In this document: in pieces, positions 47,017 to 55,997 of the stretch
Layout of the letters: each line of letters starts with the position of its first letter
Position numbering within the stretch: position 1 is the stretch's first letter
Origin: an uncultured Oscillospiraceae bacterium
Lineage (GTDB): Bacteria > Bacillota > Clostridia > Oscillospirales > Oscillospiraceae
Direction of reading: 5' to 3'
Assembly (NCBI GenBank): GCA_934675115.1
Contig: CAKUPH010000001.1
Location: 1 to 64,000, forward strand
Length of the DNA: 64,000 nt
Position numbers and translations under genes: made by a program
Notes under the pieces: generated by a model
What the model saw: only the letters and a program-made list of their open reading frames with translations
Told to the model about the DNA's origin: nothing
The model's database searches: none

Positions 47017-50000
47017 TCATCCGCAACGGCATCCGCTCCACCCTCCGGGCCCGGGGGCGGACGGCTCTGTTCACCGCCCTCATCCTGGTGCTGACCCTGT
47101 CGCTGTCGCTGGGACTGGGCATGTGGGCCTACTGCGGCCGGACACTGACGGAGATGGACCAGCGGTACACCTCCGTGGCTCTGCTGGAATATCTGGGCGG
47201 GGACTATCCCGACGGGGATGCCGCCGACGAATACGCCCGTCAGGCCTTTGACGCGCTGGACGGCGGCGCGGCGTCCGCCGTTTCCGGCGTAAAGCTCTGG
47301 GAATCCAACGACCGCGCCCTTGCCTCCATGGAGGGCTACACCCGCACCGAGGGGAACATCCCTTACGGCGACCGGGCTGTGCTCACGGTATTCAACCTCA
47401 TGGCCCGGTACGACTACGGTGAGGTCGGCGCGGACGCTCTGCCGGAGCGCTATCTGGCGCTGGACCAGTTCCACATGACCTGCCGCCTCCATGCGGACGG
47501 CCTGCTCACCGGGGACGATGAGCTCCCCCTGTTCTCCCAGATCGAGCAGGTCACCGGAGAACTTCTCTGGATCCCCACTGAGCCGGATCAGGATACCTAC
47601 TTCTACATCACGCATCAGGGCGAATGTGGGCTGGTGACGCCGGAGGGGAACATCGACCTCACCGACCGCGTCGGCGCCGACATTCCCTACTACTTTTATT
47701 ACCCCGACCGGGACACCTATATGGGGACGGAAAAGATCATCGTGGGCTACGACGCCATCGTGTCCAACTGCCTGTACTCTCTGGAGGGCCGGGACGGCAT
47801 CGCCGTCACCATCGAGACCGGCGACAGCGGCTTTGTGGGCGAAAAGGGCAAAAGCTACCTCATTCACGGCAAATTTGTGGAGACGGGCGCGTCCAACCGC
47901 ACCATCGCCCTCACGGATTTCTACGAGGGCTGCGAGACGAAGCCCTACGCCGAGCTGTCCGGCTACGATGATCCCCTGCTGACGGACAGCCTGTTCACCC
48001 AATACGCCGACTACTACCGGACGGCCAACAACTATGTGGCGCTGGAGGCCAGCGACGACATCGCCGCCCTTGAGGTGTTCCAGCAGGGCTATCTCACCCT
48101 GCGGGAGGGCCGCTTCCCCGGTGCCGGGGAGGCGGGCGTGTGCGTCATCGACGGCGCGCTGGCCGACGCCCAGGGGCTGGCCCTCGGGGACAGCATCGAG
48201 CTGACCCTCATGACCTCGGCGGAGGACGACCGCTACGGCCTTACCGTCACCGGCGACGTCCGGACCCTCACCGTCGTGGGCGTCACCAACCCCCTCAAGG
48301 AATATCAGGGCTCGGTGTGGGTGTCGTCGGCGGAGGGGAACTTCGGCGGCCCCTTCTTCGGCTATCAGCTGGGCCGGGCAGTGCTGGACAACGGCAAGGC
48401 CCGGCAGGCGGCGGACGCCTTACAGGCCATGGCCCCCGACGGCGTGCGGGTCACGCTGTATGATCAGGGCTACTCCGCCGCGGCCCAGCCCCTTGAGGCC
48501 ATGAAGACCACCGCGCTGGCGGTGACGCTGGCCAGCGCCTGCGGCGCGCTGGCGGTGCTGTTCCTGTTCGCCTACCTGTTCATCGGCCGCCAGCGGGAAA
48601 CGGTATCCGTGCTGGTGTCGCTGGGCACTCCGGCGGGCAAGATCCGGCTGTGGCTGCTGTCCGGCGGGGCCGTGGTGTCCGGCACGGCGGCAGTGCTTGG
48701 TGCGCTCCTCGGCGGACTGACCCTCCGGCGGATGATCGCCATGGCCCTCTCCGCCGCCCGAAACCTGTACGCCGCCGACCAACGGTACAGCGAAGCGGCG
48801 GTTGGCGTGGTGCTGGAGCAGGCGGAGGACATCTCCGCCCCCCTGTGGCCCGCCGTGGCCGCCGGAGCGGCGGTGCTGGCGGTGGCCCTGCTCCTGTCCC
48901 TCTTCTTCCTCGGGCAGGCCCGGAAGCAGACCGCTCCCAAGCGGGGCAAGATCTCCGTCCGGGTGCCGAAGAGCGGCACGTCCACGGCGCTGGGCGGCCC
49001 CCTGCGCTTCGCGTTCCTCTCCGCCCGCCGGGGCGGATGGCGCTCCGCCGTGGTGCCGGCCGCGGCGCTGGTGCTGGCCCTGTTTCTGGGCATTCTGGCG
49101 GGCACGGCCCAGGGCTGGAGCCGCCAGACCGCCGCGCTGTATGAGAACACCGACATCACCGGTCAGGCGGTGAGCACTAACGGCCGCCGGAACACCGGCC
49201 TTCTGGTGTCTGCCGAAACCGCCCGGACGCTGTGGAAGTCCGGGATGCTGTCCGACATCTCGGTGAGCCTCGGCTGGAACTACTGGCTGTCGGACGAGAT
49301 CCCCGCCTTTGCCAACACCAGCTTCGGGCAGGAGCGCCGGAAGGCGTGGATCGCCAGCCAGCCCAAGGTGGTGGCCCTCAACACACTGAACGCCGCCCCG
49401 GCCTATATGAACAGCCAGACCCCGGAGGTCGAGTGGCTGGACGGCTGGGATGAAAGCATTCTGTCCGATCCGGACTTCGGCCCCTTCTACCACTCCCTGT
49501 ACCCCGGCTCCGGCGGCCTGTACGGCGATGCCCCTCAGACCACCCCCTGCATCGCCGGGCGGGAGTTCATGGATGCCCACGGCCTGTCGCTGGGGGACGC
49601 CTTTACGGTAAATATCTCCTGGACTCTCATGACGGAAACGCAGGAATCGTCTATCATCCTGCTGATTGTCGGCTCGGTGAACCAGACCGGCGGCGAGGCG
49701 GACCTGTATGTGCCTCTGTCCTTTTGGGGCGACCCGGCGTGGATCACCGGCGAGACGGATGTGATGGCCCCCGGCGAGCGGCCCGATCTGCGCTTCACCA
49801 CCCGGGATGAGATGGAGAAGTATTTCTACTCCCTCACCAACTTCTCCACCTGCACCTTTACCCTCAAGTCCGCCTACGAGCTGGAGCCCTTCCGGAACTA
49901 TCTGGCGGACAAGAACTTCAGCCGGGTGGGAGCCATGACCAGCAACCGCACGACGCTCCTCCTCCGGGACCAGAGCTTCACAGAGACGGTGGGCAGTCTG

Positions 50001-50354
50001 GGCCGGTACATCACCTTCAGCCGCATCCTGTTCCCGGCGCTGTTCGTCATGGTGGGGCTGCTGGGCTTCATCATCTCGTGGCTCATGGTCAACGGGCGGC
50101 GGATGGAATTTGCCGTCATGCGGGGGCTGGGCGCGTCCCGGAGCCGGGTGTTCCTGTCCTTCTTCCTCGAACAGGGCGGGCTGTGTCTGGCGGGCTGCCT
50201 TGCCGCGGGGATCATCCTGACCTGCGCCGGTCAGGCCGCCGCCGGATGGCTGGCGGTGGGCGGGTTCCTGTGCTGCTATCTGGCCGGCTGCGCCCTGTCG
50301 GTGCTGGCCGTCGGAAAGACGCACCTGATGAGCCTTCTGTCCGAGCGGGAATAA
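47013..50354 (+). CDS. Large FtsX-type ABC permease
   Basis: This 1,113-residue membrane protein starts [20 protein letters not shown], the usual first helix of FtsX/MacB permeases. It has two FtsX blocks: helices around 505-630 and around 660-700, and the C-terminal three-helix block at about 990-1105 (FPALFVMVGLLGFIISWLMV). Two large extracellular segments (about 45-500 and 705-985) hold MacB-type periplasmic core domains (LTVVGVTNPLKEYQGSVWVS). Such proteins usually act as mechanotransmitters or extrude hydrophobic peptides. No two-component system is adjacent, so a bacitracin-sensing module is not supported here. Confidence 0.88.
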   Translation: MIIRNGIRSTLRARGRTALFTALILVLTLSLSLGLGMWAYCGRTLTEMDQRYTSVALLEYLGGDYPDGDAADEYARQAFDALDGGAASAVSGVKLWESNDRALASMEGYTRTEGNIPYGDRAVLTVFNLMARYDYGEVGADALPERYLALDQFHMTCRLHADGLLTGDDELPLFSQIEQVTGELLWIPTEPDQDTYFYITHQGECGLVTPEGNIDLTDRVGADIPYYFYYPDRDTYMGTEKIIVGYDAIVSNCLYSLEGRDGIAVTIETGDSGFVGEKGKSYLIHGKFVETGASNRTIALTDFYEGCETKPYAELSGYDDPLLTDSLFTQYADYYRTANNYVALEASDDIAALEVFQQGYLTLREGRFPGAGEAGVCVIDGALADAQGLALGDSIELTLMTSAEDDRYGLTVTGDVRTLTVVGVTNPLKEYQGSVWVSSAEGNFGGPFFGYQLGRAVLDNGKARQAADALQAMAPDGVRVTLYDQGYSAAAQPLEAMKTTALAVTLASACGALAVLFLFAYLFIGRQRETVSVLVSLGTPAGKIRLWLLSGGAVVSGTAAVLGALLGGLTLRRMIAMALSAARNLYAADQRYSEAAVGVVLEQAEDISAPLWPAVAAGAAVLAVALLLSLFFLGQARKQTAPKRGKISVRVPKSGTSTALGGPLRFAFLSARRGGWRSAVVPAAALVLALFLGILAGTAQGWSRQTAALYENTDITGQAVSTNGRRNTGLLVSAETARTLWKSGMLSDISVSLGWNYWLSDEIPAFANTSFGQERRKAWIASQPKVVALNTLNAAPAYMNSQTPEVEWLDGWDESILSDPDFGPFYHSLYPGSGGLYGDAPQTTPCIAGREFMDAHGLSLGDAFTVNISWTLMTETQESSIILLIVGSVNQTGGEADLYVPLSFWGDPAWITGETDVMAPGERPDLRFTTRDEMEKYFYSLTNFSTCTFTLKSAYELEPFRNYLADKNFSRVGAMTSNRTTLLLRDQSFTETVGSLGRYITFSRILFPALFVMVGLLGFIISWLMVNGRRMEFAVMRGLGASRSRVFLSFFLEQGGLCLAGCLAAGIILTCAGQAAAGWLAVGGFLCCYLAGCALSVLAVGKTHLMSLLSERE

Positions 50355-50364
50355 CAAAATCACA

Positions 50365-50403
50365 GCCGCGCCCCGGTAAACCCGCCGGGGCGCGGCCTTT
50401 TAC
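50365..50403 (+). terminator. Intrinsic terminator
   Basis: GCCGCGCCCCGG pairs with CCGGGGCGCGGC, followed by CTTTT. Confidence 0.85.
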
Positions 50404-50425
50404 GGCAGCATCTTCCAAATCCCTC

Positions 50426-50454
50426 TTGACTTTCATGGTTAAACGCTTTAAAAT
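50426..50454 (+). promoter_or_regulatory. Promoter of the NSS transporter gene
   Basis: TTGACT (50426-50431), a 17-bp spacer and TAAAAT (50449-50454). Confidence 0.78.
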
Positions 50455-50568
50455 GGCAAAGATGTCTCTTTTTTATGTGTGCATTTTGCCGCAAAATCCA
50501 GAACACGAGCCAATGATCCGCGCAGGTCTTTTCCTCCCGCGGGTCTTTTTGACTGAACGGGGGAAACC

Positions 50569-51900
50569 ATGAAGCACAAGAAAAACACCAAGAGCTTTGC
50601 CAGCCGCTGGGGCTTTATTCTGGCGTCCGTCGGCTCCGCCGTGGGCATGGCCAACGTCTGGGGCTTTCCCAACAAGCTGGGCAGCAACGGCGGCGGAGCC
50701 TTTCTGCTGATCTACCTGCTGTTCATCTTCATTTTCAGCTACGTGGGCCTTCCGGCGGAGTTCGCCATGGGCCGCCGGGCCGCCACCGGCACGCTGGGGG
50801 CCTACGAAAACGCATGGGCCACCCGGGGCAGAACGCCGGGCAGGATCGGCGGCCTGCTGGGCTGGCTTCCGCTGGCGGGCTCCCTGTGCATCGCGCTGGG
50901 CTATGCCGTCATCGTGACCTATATCCTCAAGGCGCTGGTGGACTCCCTGCTGGGCACCCTGCTCACCGCGGACACGGCGGCATGGTTCGCCTCCTTCTCC
51001 GCCCAGCCCTATTCCGTCATCCCCTACCACATCATCGTGGTGGTGGGCACGCTGCTCACCCTTTATCTGGGCGCCCACAGCATCGAGCGCACCAACAAGA
51101 TCATGATGCCCCTGTTTTTCATCATCTTTGTGGTGCTGGCGGTGCGGGTGGCCTTCCTGCCCGGCGTGGCGGAGGGCTATCGCTTCATGTTCACCCCCCG
51201 GTGGGAGGCGCTGAAGGACCCCATGATCTGGATCTGGGCCATGGGGCAGGCGTTCTTCTCCCTGTCCGTCACCGGCAGCGGCATGATCGTCTACGGCGCG
51301 TACCTGTCCAGAGACGAGGACGTGGTGGGCGTGGCCCAACACACCGCCCTGTTCGACACCGTCGCCGCCGTGGTGGCCGCGCTGGTCATCATCCCCGCCT
51401 GCTTCTCCTACGGGCAGGACGTGGGCGCGGGCCCCAGCCTGCTGTTCGTCACCCTGCCCACCATTCTGCAGGACATCCCGCTGGGCCGCCTGTTCGCGGT
51501 CATCCTGTATCTGGCCATGATCTTCGCCGGGGTCAGCTCTTTGCAGAATATGTTCGAGGCCGTGGCCGAGTCCCTGCTCCACAAGTTCCCAAAACTCAGC
51601 CGCACGGCGGTGCTGGGCATTCTGTGCGTGCTCTGTCTGGGCTTCGGCATATTCATGGAGCCCATCGACAAGTGGGGCCCGTGGATGGATCTGGTGTCCA
51701 TCTACATCATCCCCATCGGCGCGACGCTGGGGGCGGTGTCTTGGTTCTATGTGATGAAAAAGGACGCGCTGCTCTCCGCCGTCAACACCGGCAGCGAAAA
51801 AAAGCGCGGCGCGCTGTGGTACAGCGTGGGCCGGTACGTCTATGTACCGCTGGCCGTGATTCTGTGCTGCGTGGCGCTGTTCATGCACGTGGCGTTCTGA
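50569..51900 (+). CDS. Sodium-dependent transporter of the NSS/SNF family
   Basis: This 443-residue inner-membrane symporter for an amino acid or related solute has about 11-12 helices. The first helix carries the family signature FILASVGSAVGMANVWGFPN (about 16-35), with the unwound segment for sodium and substrate. Helix 6 has GQAFFSLSVTGSGMIVYGAY. The length fits bacterial members (about 440-510). The ATG follows GGGGGA. Monocistronic between a promoter and a terminator. Confidence 0.93.
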   Translation: MKHKKNTKSFASRWGFILASVGSAVGMANVWGFPNKLGSNGGGAFLLIYLLFIFIFSYVGLPAEFAMGRRAATGTLGAYENAWATRGRTPGRIGGLLGWLPLAGSLCIALGYAVIVTYILKALVDSLLGTLLTADTAAWFASFSAQPYSVIPYHIIVVVGTLLTLYLGAHSIERTNKIMMPLFFIIFVVLAVRVAFLPGVAEGYRFMFTPRWEALKDPMIWIWAMGQAFFSLSVTGSGMIVYGAYLSRDEDVVGVAQHTALFDTVAAVVAALVIIPACFSYGQDVGAGPSLLFVTLPTILQDIPLGRLFAVILYLAMIFAGVSSLQNMFEAVAESLLHKFPKLSRTAVLGILCVLCLGFGIFMEPIDKWGPWMDLVSIYIIPIGATLGAVSWFYVMKKDALLSAVNTGSEKKRGALWYSVGRYVYVPLAVILCCVALFMHVAF

Positions 51901-52023
51901 GAAGTTTCAAGCAAAAACAAAAAGTCCTGTACCTCCCCCACAGGGCGACAGCCCTGCGGGGATTCCTTGAGGGAATACGCTTGCGGGGAATGGCGAAATT
52001 TTACGCGGGTTTTCAACAACTGC

Positions 52024-52059
52024 AAAAGCCCTGCGCCGGAATCGGCGCAGGGCTTTTAT
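52024..52059. terminator. Bidirectional terminator, with a further structured spacer
   Basis: AAAAGCCCTGCGCCG pairs with CGGCGCAGGGCTTTT. The preceding 51923-51990 holds another folded stretch (CCCCCACAGGGC with GCCCTGCGGGG) and no gene. It ends the NSS gene and the convergent mreB-like gene. Confidence 0.88.
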
Positions 52060-52070
52060 AGTTGATTTTC

Positions 52071-53099
52071 TTACAGCATCTGCTTGCTGCGGGAGATGTT
52101 CAGAGTGCCGTCCTGCATGTCGCCGATCCACTCAAGGCTCTTGCCGGTGCCGTGGGCCACGCAGGAAATGGCATCGTCCGCCACGTAGGTCTCGATGCCG
52201 GTGTGGGACTCCACCAGCTTGTCAAAACCCCAGACCAGCGAGCCGCCGCCGGTCATGACGATGCCGTTGGTGGCGATGTCAGCCACCAACTCGGGGGGCG
52301 TGCGCTCCAGCACGGCGTGGATGGCCTCCAGCACCCGGGCGCAAGGCTCCTCAAATGCCTCGATCATCTCGGATGAGCTGACGGAGAACACCCGGGGCAG
52401 ACCGGTCATCAGGCAGCGGCCCTTGATCTCCATGGTGATCTCCTCGGGGCGGGGGAACACGCAGCCGATGTTCATCTTCAGCTCCTCGGCGGTGCGGTCG
52501 CCGATGAGCACGTTGTGCTTCTTGCGGATGTATTTCACCACGGCCTCGCTGAAGGCGTCGCCGGCCACCTTGATGGAGGCGGACTCCACGATGCCGGACA
52601 GGGAGATGACGGCGATGTCGGCGGTGCCGCCGCCGATGTCCACCACCATGTGTCCGTCGGGCTTGGAGATGTCGATGCCCGCGCCGATGGCGGCGGCCAG
52701 CGGCTCCTCAATGAGGTAGACCCGGCGGGCGCCGGCCTGAATGCCCGCGTCGATGACGGCGCGCTCCTCGACCTCGGTGATGCCGGAGGGCACGCAGATC
52801 ATGATCCTCGGCTTGAACAGGCGGATGGGGGCCACCTTGCGGATGAACTCCCGGAGCATCCGCTCCGTCATGTCGTAGTCGGAGATAACGCCGTCCCGCA
52901 GCGGGCGGATGGCGATGATGTTGCCGGGGGTGCGGCCCAGCATCTGCTGGGCCTCGGTGCCGACCTTCAGCAGCTTGCCGGTGTTCTTGTCGATGGACAC
53001 CACCGACGGCTCGCGCAGCACGATGCCCTTATCCTTCACATAGACCAGAACGCTGGCCGTGCCCAGGTCGATGCCGATATCTTTCGCAAACATAGACAT
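52071..53099 (-). CDS. mreB: Rod shape-determining protein MreB/Mbl
   Basis: This 342-residue actin-like ATPase organises lateral wall synthesis at the membrane. The phosphate-1 motif is DIGIDLGTASVLVYVKDKG (7-25), phosphate-2 is MVVDIGGGTADIAVISLSG and the adenosine motif is GIVMTGGGSLVWGFDKLV. It has the usual 330-345 length. The ATG follows GAGGTG. mreC and mreD are not adjacent, so it is likely a second MreB or Mbl-like copy. Confidence 0.93.
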   Translation of the reverse strand: MSMFAKDIGIDLGTASVLVYVKDKGIVLREPSVVSIDKNTGKLLKVGTEAQQMLGRTPGNIIAIRPLRDGVISDYDMTERMLREFIRKVAPIRLFKPRIMICVPSGITEVEERAVIDAGIQAGARRVYLIEEPLAAAIGAGIDISKPDGHMVVDIGGGTADIAVISLSGIVESASIKVAGDAFSEAVVKYIRKKHNVLIGDRTAEELKMNIGCVFPRPEEITMEIKGRCLMTGLPRVFSVSSSEMIEAFEEPCARVLEAIHAVLERTPPELVADIATNGIVMTGGGSLVWGFDKLVESHTGIETYVADDAISCVAHGTGKSLEWIGDMQDGTLNISRSKQML

Positions 53100-53195
53100 A
53101 GTCTCTACACCTCAATCAAATATTCCGTCTGGAATCTTATCCACTTTAGTACCCTGTAAGACCTGCAATGACCCCATTTTGGAGTTTACCCTGCT

Positions 53196-53224
53196 ATTAT
53201 ACCCGACCGTATGCCAGATTGCAA
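53196..53224 (-). promoter_or_regulatory. Promoter of the mreB-like gene
   Basis: TTGCAA (53224-53219), a 17-bp spacer and TATAAT (53201-53196). Confidence 0.85.
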
Positions 53225-53245
53225 CGGCATTTTTCCCCGCCGCGC

Positions 53246-53899
53246 CTATTTTCTCGCCCGGGCCAGCGTCAGCGCCGTCACCGACGCCGCCCCCGCGGCC
53301 TTCAGGCACACCGCGCACTCGGACAGCGTCGAGCCGGTGGTCACCACGTCGTCCACCAGCACGATCCGCCGACCCTTCACCTCCGCGCCGGGCTTTGCGC
53401 GGTACGCGCCCTGCACGTTGGCCCGCCGGGCGGAGGCCTCCTCCAGATGGGACTGCGCCCCGGTGTTCCGGGTCTTTTCCAGCAGCGGCTCCACCGGGAT
53501 GCCGGTCAGCGCTCCCACCCGCTCTGCCAGCAGGCGGGCCTGATCGTAGCCACGCTCCCGCAGGCGCTCGGCGGACAGCGGCGCGTAGGTGATAACGTCT
53601 GCCGGCTCGTGCAGGCGGTCGCTCAGGCACTGGGCCATGAGGGTGCCGAACAGCCGGGCGTGGTTCTGCCCGCCGCCGAACTTGTACCGCCGCACCCCAT
53701 CGGGCACGTTCTCCCGGTACCACAGCGGCGACAGGCACTCGTCGCAGAATTCCGGTGCCTGCCCCTCCCCTTCCGCCGTCCACGGGAGGTCCTTCTGGCA
53801 GGACGCGCACAGCCCCGGCTCCCCGCTGTCCAGCACTTTTCCGCAGAAGGGGCACTTGGGCGGATACAGCAGGTCCAGCAGCCGCTCCCGCAGGCTCAT
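53246..53899 (-). CDS. comFC: ComFC-like phosphoribosyltransferase-fold protein
   Basis: This 217-residue protein of the ComF family is needed for DNA uptake steps in competence in some bacteria. The N-terminal zinc motifs are CPFCGK, CASCQ and CDEC (about 16-55); the PRPP-binding motif is VLVDDVVTTGSTL (near 185-197). The ATG at 53899 follows GGAGG and overlaps the stop of the ribbon-helix-helix gene by 4 bp, so they form an operon. comFA is not seen. Confidence 0.9.
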   Translation of the reverse strand: MSLRERLLDLLYPPKCPFCGKVLDSGEPGLCASCQKDLPWTAEGEGQAPEFCDECLSPLWYRENVPDGVRRYKFGGGQNHARLFGTLMAQCLSDRLHEPADVITYAPLSAERLRERGYDQARLLAERVGALTGIPVEPLLEKTRNTGAQSHLEEASARRANVQGAYRAKPGAEVKGRRIVLVDDVVTTGSTLSECAVCLKAAGAASVTALTLARARK

Positions 53900-54108
53900 T
53901 CCCGGTCCTCCGGCAACTCGATGGGGCCGTTGGCCCGCTCGAAGTCCTTGACGCACTTATTGAGCAGGTAGATGATCTGCCCGCTCATGGAACGGCCCTC
54001 GTAGGCCGCCACGTACTGGAACTTGTCGTGAAGCTCGCTGTTCATGCGGATACTCAGATGGGTCTTGTCGTTCACAGGCTTCGCCCTCCGTTTCTTTGGT
54101 AATACCAT
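53896..54108 (-). CDS. Small ribbon-helix-helix (Arc-type) DNA-binding protein
   Basis: This 70-residue protein has a basic N-terminus, a beta strand THLSIRMNSELHDKFQYVA (about 16-34) and two helices (YEGRSMSGQIIYLLNKCVKD), as in Arc/MetJ repressors. The ribosome site (AAGGG) is weak. It is translationally coupled to comFC. No toxin gene is adjacent, so it is more likely a regulator than an antitoxin. Confidence 0.8.
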   Translation of the reverse strand: MVLPKKRRAKPVNDKTHLSIRMNSELHDKFQYVAAYEGRSMSGQIIYLLNKCVKDFERANGPIELPEDRE

Positions 54109-54170
54109 AGCTGACAGCCCTTATTTTCAACTGAATTTCAGTGCATTTTTACGGCAGAATATTTTCCGCA

Positions 54171-54204
54171 AAAAGGCCGTCCCTTCCGGGACGGCCTTCC
54201 TTGA
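54171..54204 (-). terminator. Terminator of the tryptophan-type ABC operon
   Basis: AAGGCCGTCCC pairs with GGGACGGCCTT; the T-run is on the minus strand. Confidence 0.88.
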
Positions 54205-54214
54205 TAAACTACGT

Positions 54215-55003
54215 TTACTCCGACAGCAGAATGCGGTCGTTGTCCAGTGCGTGACCGGCCCCCGCCTTGAACCGGGCCAGCAGGTCGTCCACCGTCATGC
54301 CCGCCCGCTCCTCTCCGGACACGTCCAGCACGATCTTTCCGTCCGCCATCATCAGCGTCCGGTTGCCCAGCGCGAGGGCCTGATTCATGTTGTGGGTGAC
54401 CATCAGGCAGGTGATATGGCTCTCCGCCACCACCCGGCGGGTCAGGTCCAGCACCTTTTCCGCCGTGCCGGGGTCCAGCGCGGCGGTGTGCTCGTCCAGC
54501 AGCAGGAGCCACGGCGGATTCATGGTCGCCATCAGCAGGGTCAGCGCCTGCCGCTGGCCGCCGGAGAGCAGGCCCACGGGCTGGCGCATCCGGTCCTCAA
54601 GGCCCATACCCAGCAGGGCCAGCCGGTCGCGGAACCGGCTCCGGTCCTTCTGAGTCAGAGCGGAGAACCAGCCGCCGCTGCCCGCCGCCAGCGCCAGATT
54701 TTCCTCGATGGTCATGTTGGGGGCGGTGCCCTTCAGGGGGTCCTGAAACAGCCGGCCGATGTGCTTGGCCCGCCGGTACTCGGGCATGAAGGTAATGTCC
54801 CGGCCGTCCACCACGATGGAGCCCTCATCCACGTAAAAGCTGCCCGCGATGGCGTTGAACAGGGTGGATTTCCCCGCGCCGTTGGAGCCGATGATGGTGA
54901 CGAAGTCACCCGGGTCCAGATGGAGGGACAGACCGGTGAGGGCCTTTTTCTCGTTGACGGTGCCGGGGTTAAAGGTCTTGGAAATATTTCTGATGTCCAG
55001 CAT
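54215..55003 (-). CDS. ABC transporter ATPase of the T-box-controlled operon (TrpZ-like)
   Basis: This 262-residue ATPase has Walker A GSNGAGKST (about 39-47), signature LSGGQRQALTL and Walker B LLLLDEHTAALD. The usual Glu-Pro of the Walker B end is His-Thr (DEHTAALD), a known feature of this importer subfamily. It is the third gene of the operon with a permease and binding protein, controlled by a tryptophan T-box. Confidence 0.9.
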   Translation of the reverse strand: MLDIRNISKTFNPGTVNEKKALTGLSLHLDPGDFVTIIGSNGAGKSTLFNAIAGSFYVDEGSIVVDGRDITFMPEYRRAKHIGRLFQDPLKGTAPNMTIEENLALAAGSGGWFSALTQKDRSRFRDRLALLGMGLEDRMRQPVGLLSGGQRQALTLLMATMNPPWLLLLDEHTAALDPGTAEKVLDLTRRVVAESHITCLMVTHNMNQALALGNRTLMMADGKIVLDVSGEERAGMTVDDLLARFKAGAGHALDNDRILLSE

Positions 55004-55004
55004 G

Positions 55005-55913
55005 TCAATTGCCCCCCTTCCGGCCCGCGGCCATCTTCCGCTTCTGGAAAGCGGCCCACTTTTTGATGCTGGGCGCGGCGATGGCCAGCGCCACGATGAC
55101 GGCGGTGAGCAGCTTCAGGCAGTCCACCGGCACCACCTTGGTATAGAACACGATGGCGTAGATAAAGCGGTAGATGATGGAGCCGATGACCACGGCGATG
55201 ATGCCCTTGGTCACCGTCCGGCGGCCCAGCACCGTCTCGCCGATGATGAGACAGGCAAGGCCGATGACCACGATGCCGGTGCCGGAGTTGATGTCCACGG
55301 TCTTCTGGTACTGGCCCACGATGGCCCCGGACAGGGCGGTGAGGGCGTTGGCGATGCACAGGCCCACTGTGATGGTGAAGGTGGGGTTCACGGAGGAGGC
55401 CCGCACCATATTCCGGTTGTCGCCGGTGGCCCGGATGGACAGGCCCAGCCGGGTGGCCAGAAACAGCCGCAGCAGCACGCCCGCCAGAACGGTGACGAAG
55501 GCGGCCAGCAGCAGCTCATACCAGCTGCCGCCGATGCCGGTGGCCTTGAGCATGGAGAAAATGGTGTCCACGCCCAGCAGGCTGGCGTTGGACTTCCAGC
55601 CCATGGCCATGAGGTTGATGGTGTAAAGGCCGGTGTTGGTGACGATGCCCGCCAGAATGGAGGGCACGCCCAGCCGGGTCTGCAAAAACGCGGTGACAAA
55701 GCCCGCGCAGGCCCCTGCGGCCATGGCGGCGAGGACGGCGAGGATGGGGTGCCCGGCGGCGGCCAGCGTGACGGACACAGCAGCCCCCAGCACGAAGCAG
55801 CCATCGGTGGTCAGGTCGGCAATGTCGAGGACGCGGTAGCTCAGGAACAGGGCCATGGCTACCAGCGCGTACATGAAGCCCAGCTCAAGGGCGGTCTGCG
55901 TAATAATCAGCAT
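55005..55913 (-). CDS. ABC transporter permease of the T-box-controlled operon (TrpY-like)
   Basis: This 302-residue membrane protein of the branched-chain amino acid permease type (BPD_transp_2) has about 8-9 helices. VLDIADLTTDGCFVLGAAVS near 28-47 and SIRATGDNRNMVRASSVNP near 155-173 are typical of the ABC_sub_bind importer family. It overlaps nothing and lies 1 bp before the ATPase gene. Confidence 0.9.
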   Translation of the reverse strand: MLIITQTALELGFMYALVAMALFLSYRVLDIADLTTDGCFVLGAAVSVTLAAAGHPILAVLAAMAAGACAGFVTAFLQTRLGVPSILAGIVTNTGLYTINLMAMGWKSNASLLGVDTIFSMLKATGIGGSWYELLLAAFVTVLAGVLLRLFLATRLGLSIRATGDNRNMVRASSVNPTFTITVGLCIANALTALSGAIVGQYQKTVDINSGTGIVVIGLACLIIGETVLGRRTVTKGIIAVVIGSIIYRFIYAIVFYTKVVPVDCLKLLTAVIVALAIAAPSIKKWAAFQKRKMAAGRKGGN

Positions 55914-55997
55914 GGGCGGTTTTCTCCCTTCATGCCGATACCCCCGGCGTCAGGCCGGGGGGGGATCGGAGCGTATTTTCGTTTGGAAGGTTTCGGC

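Noticed and set aside
46333-50354. Bacitracin-type BceAB resistance module
   Set aside because: The permease is much larger than BceB, and no histidine kinase or response regulator is adjacent.
53896-54108. Toxin-antitoxin pair based on the ribbon-helix-helix protein
   Set aside because: Its coupled partner is a ComFC-like phosphoribosyltransferase, not a toxin.
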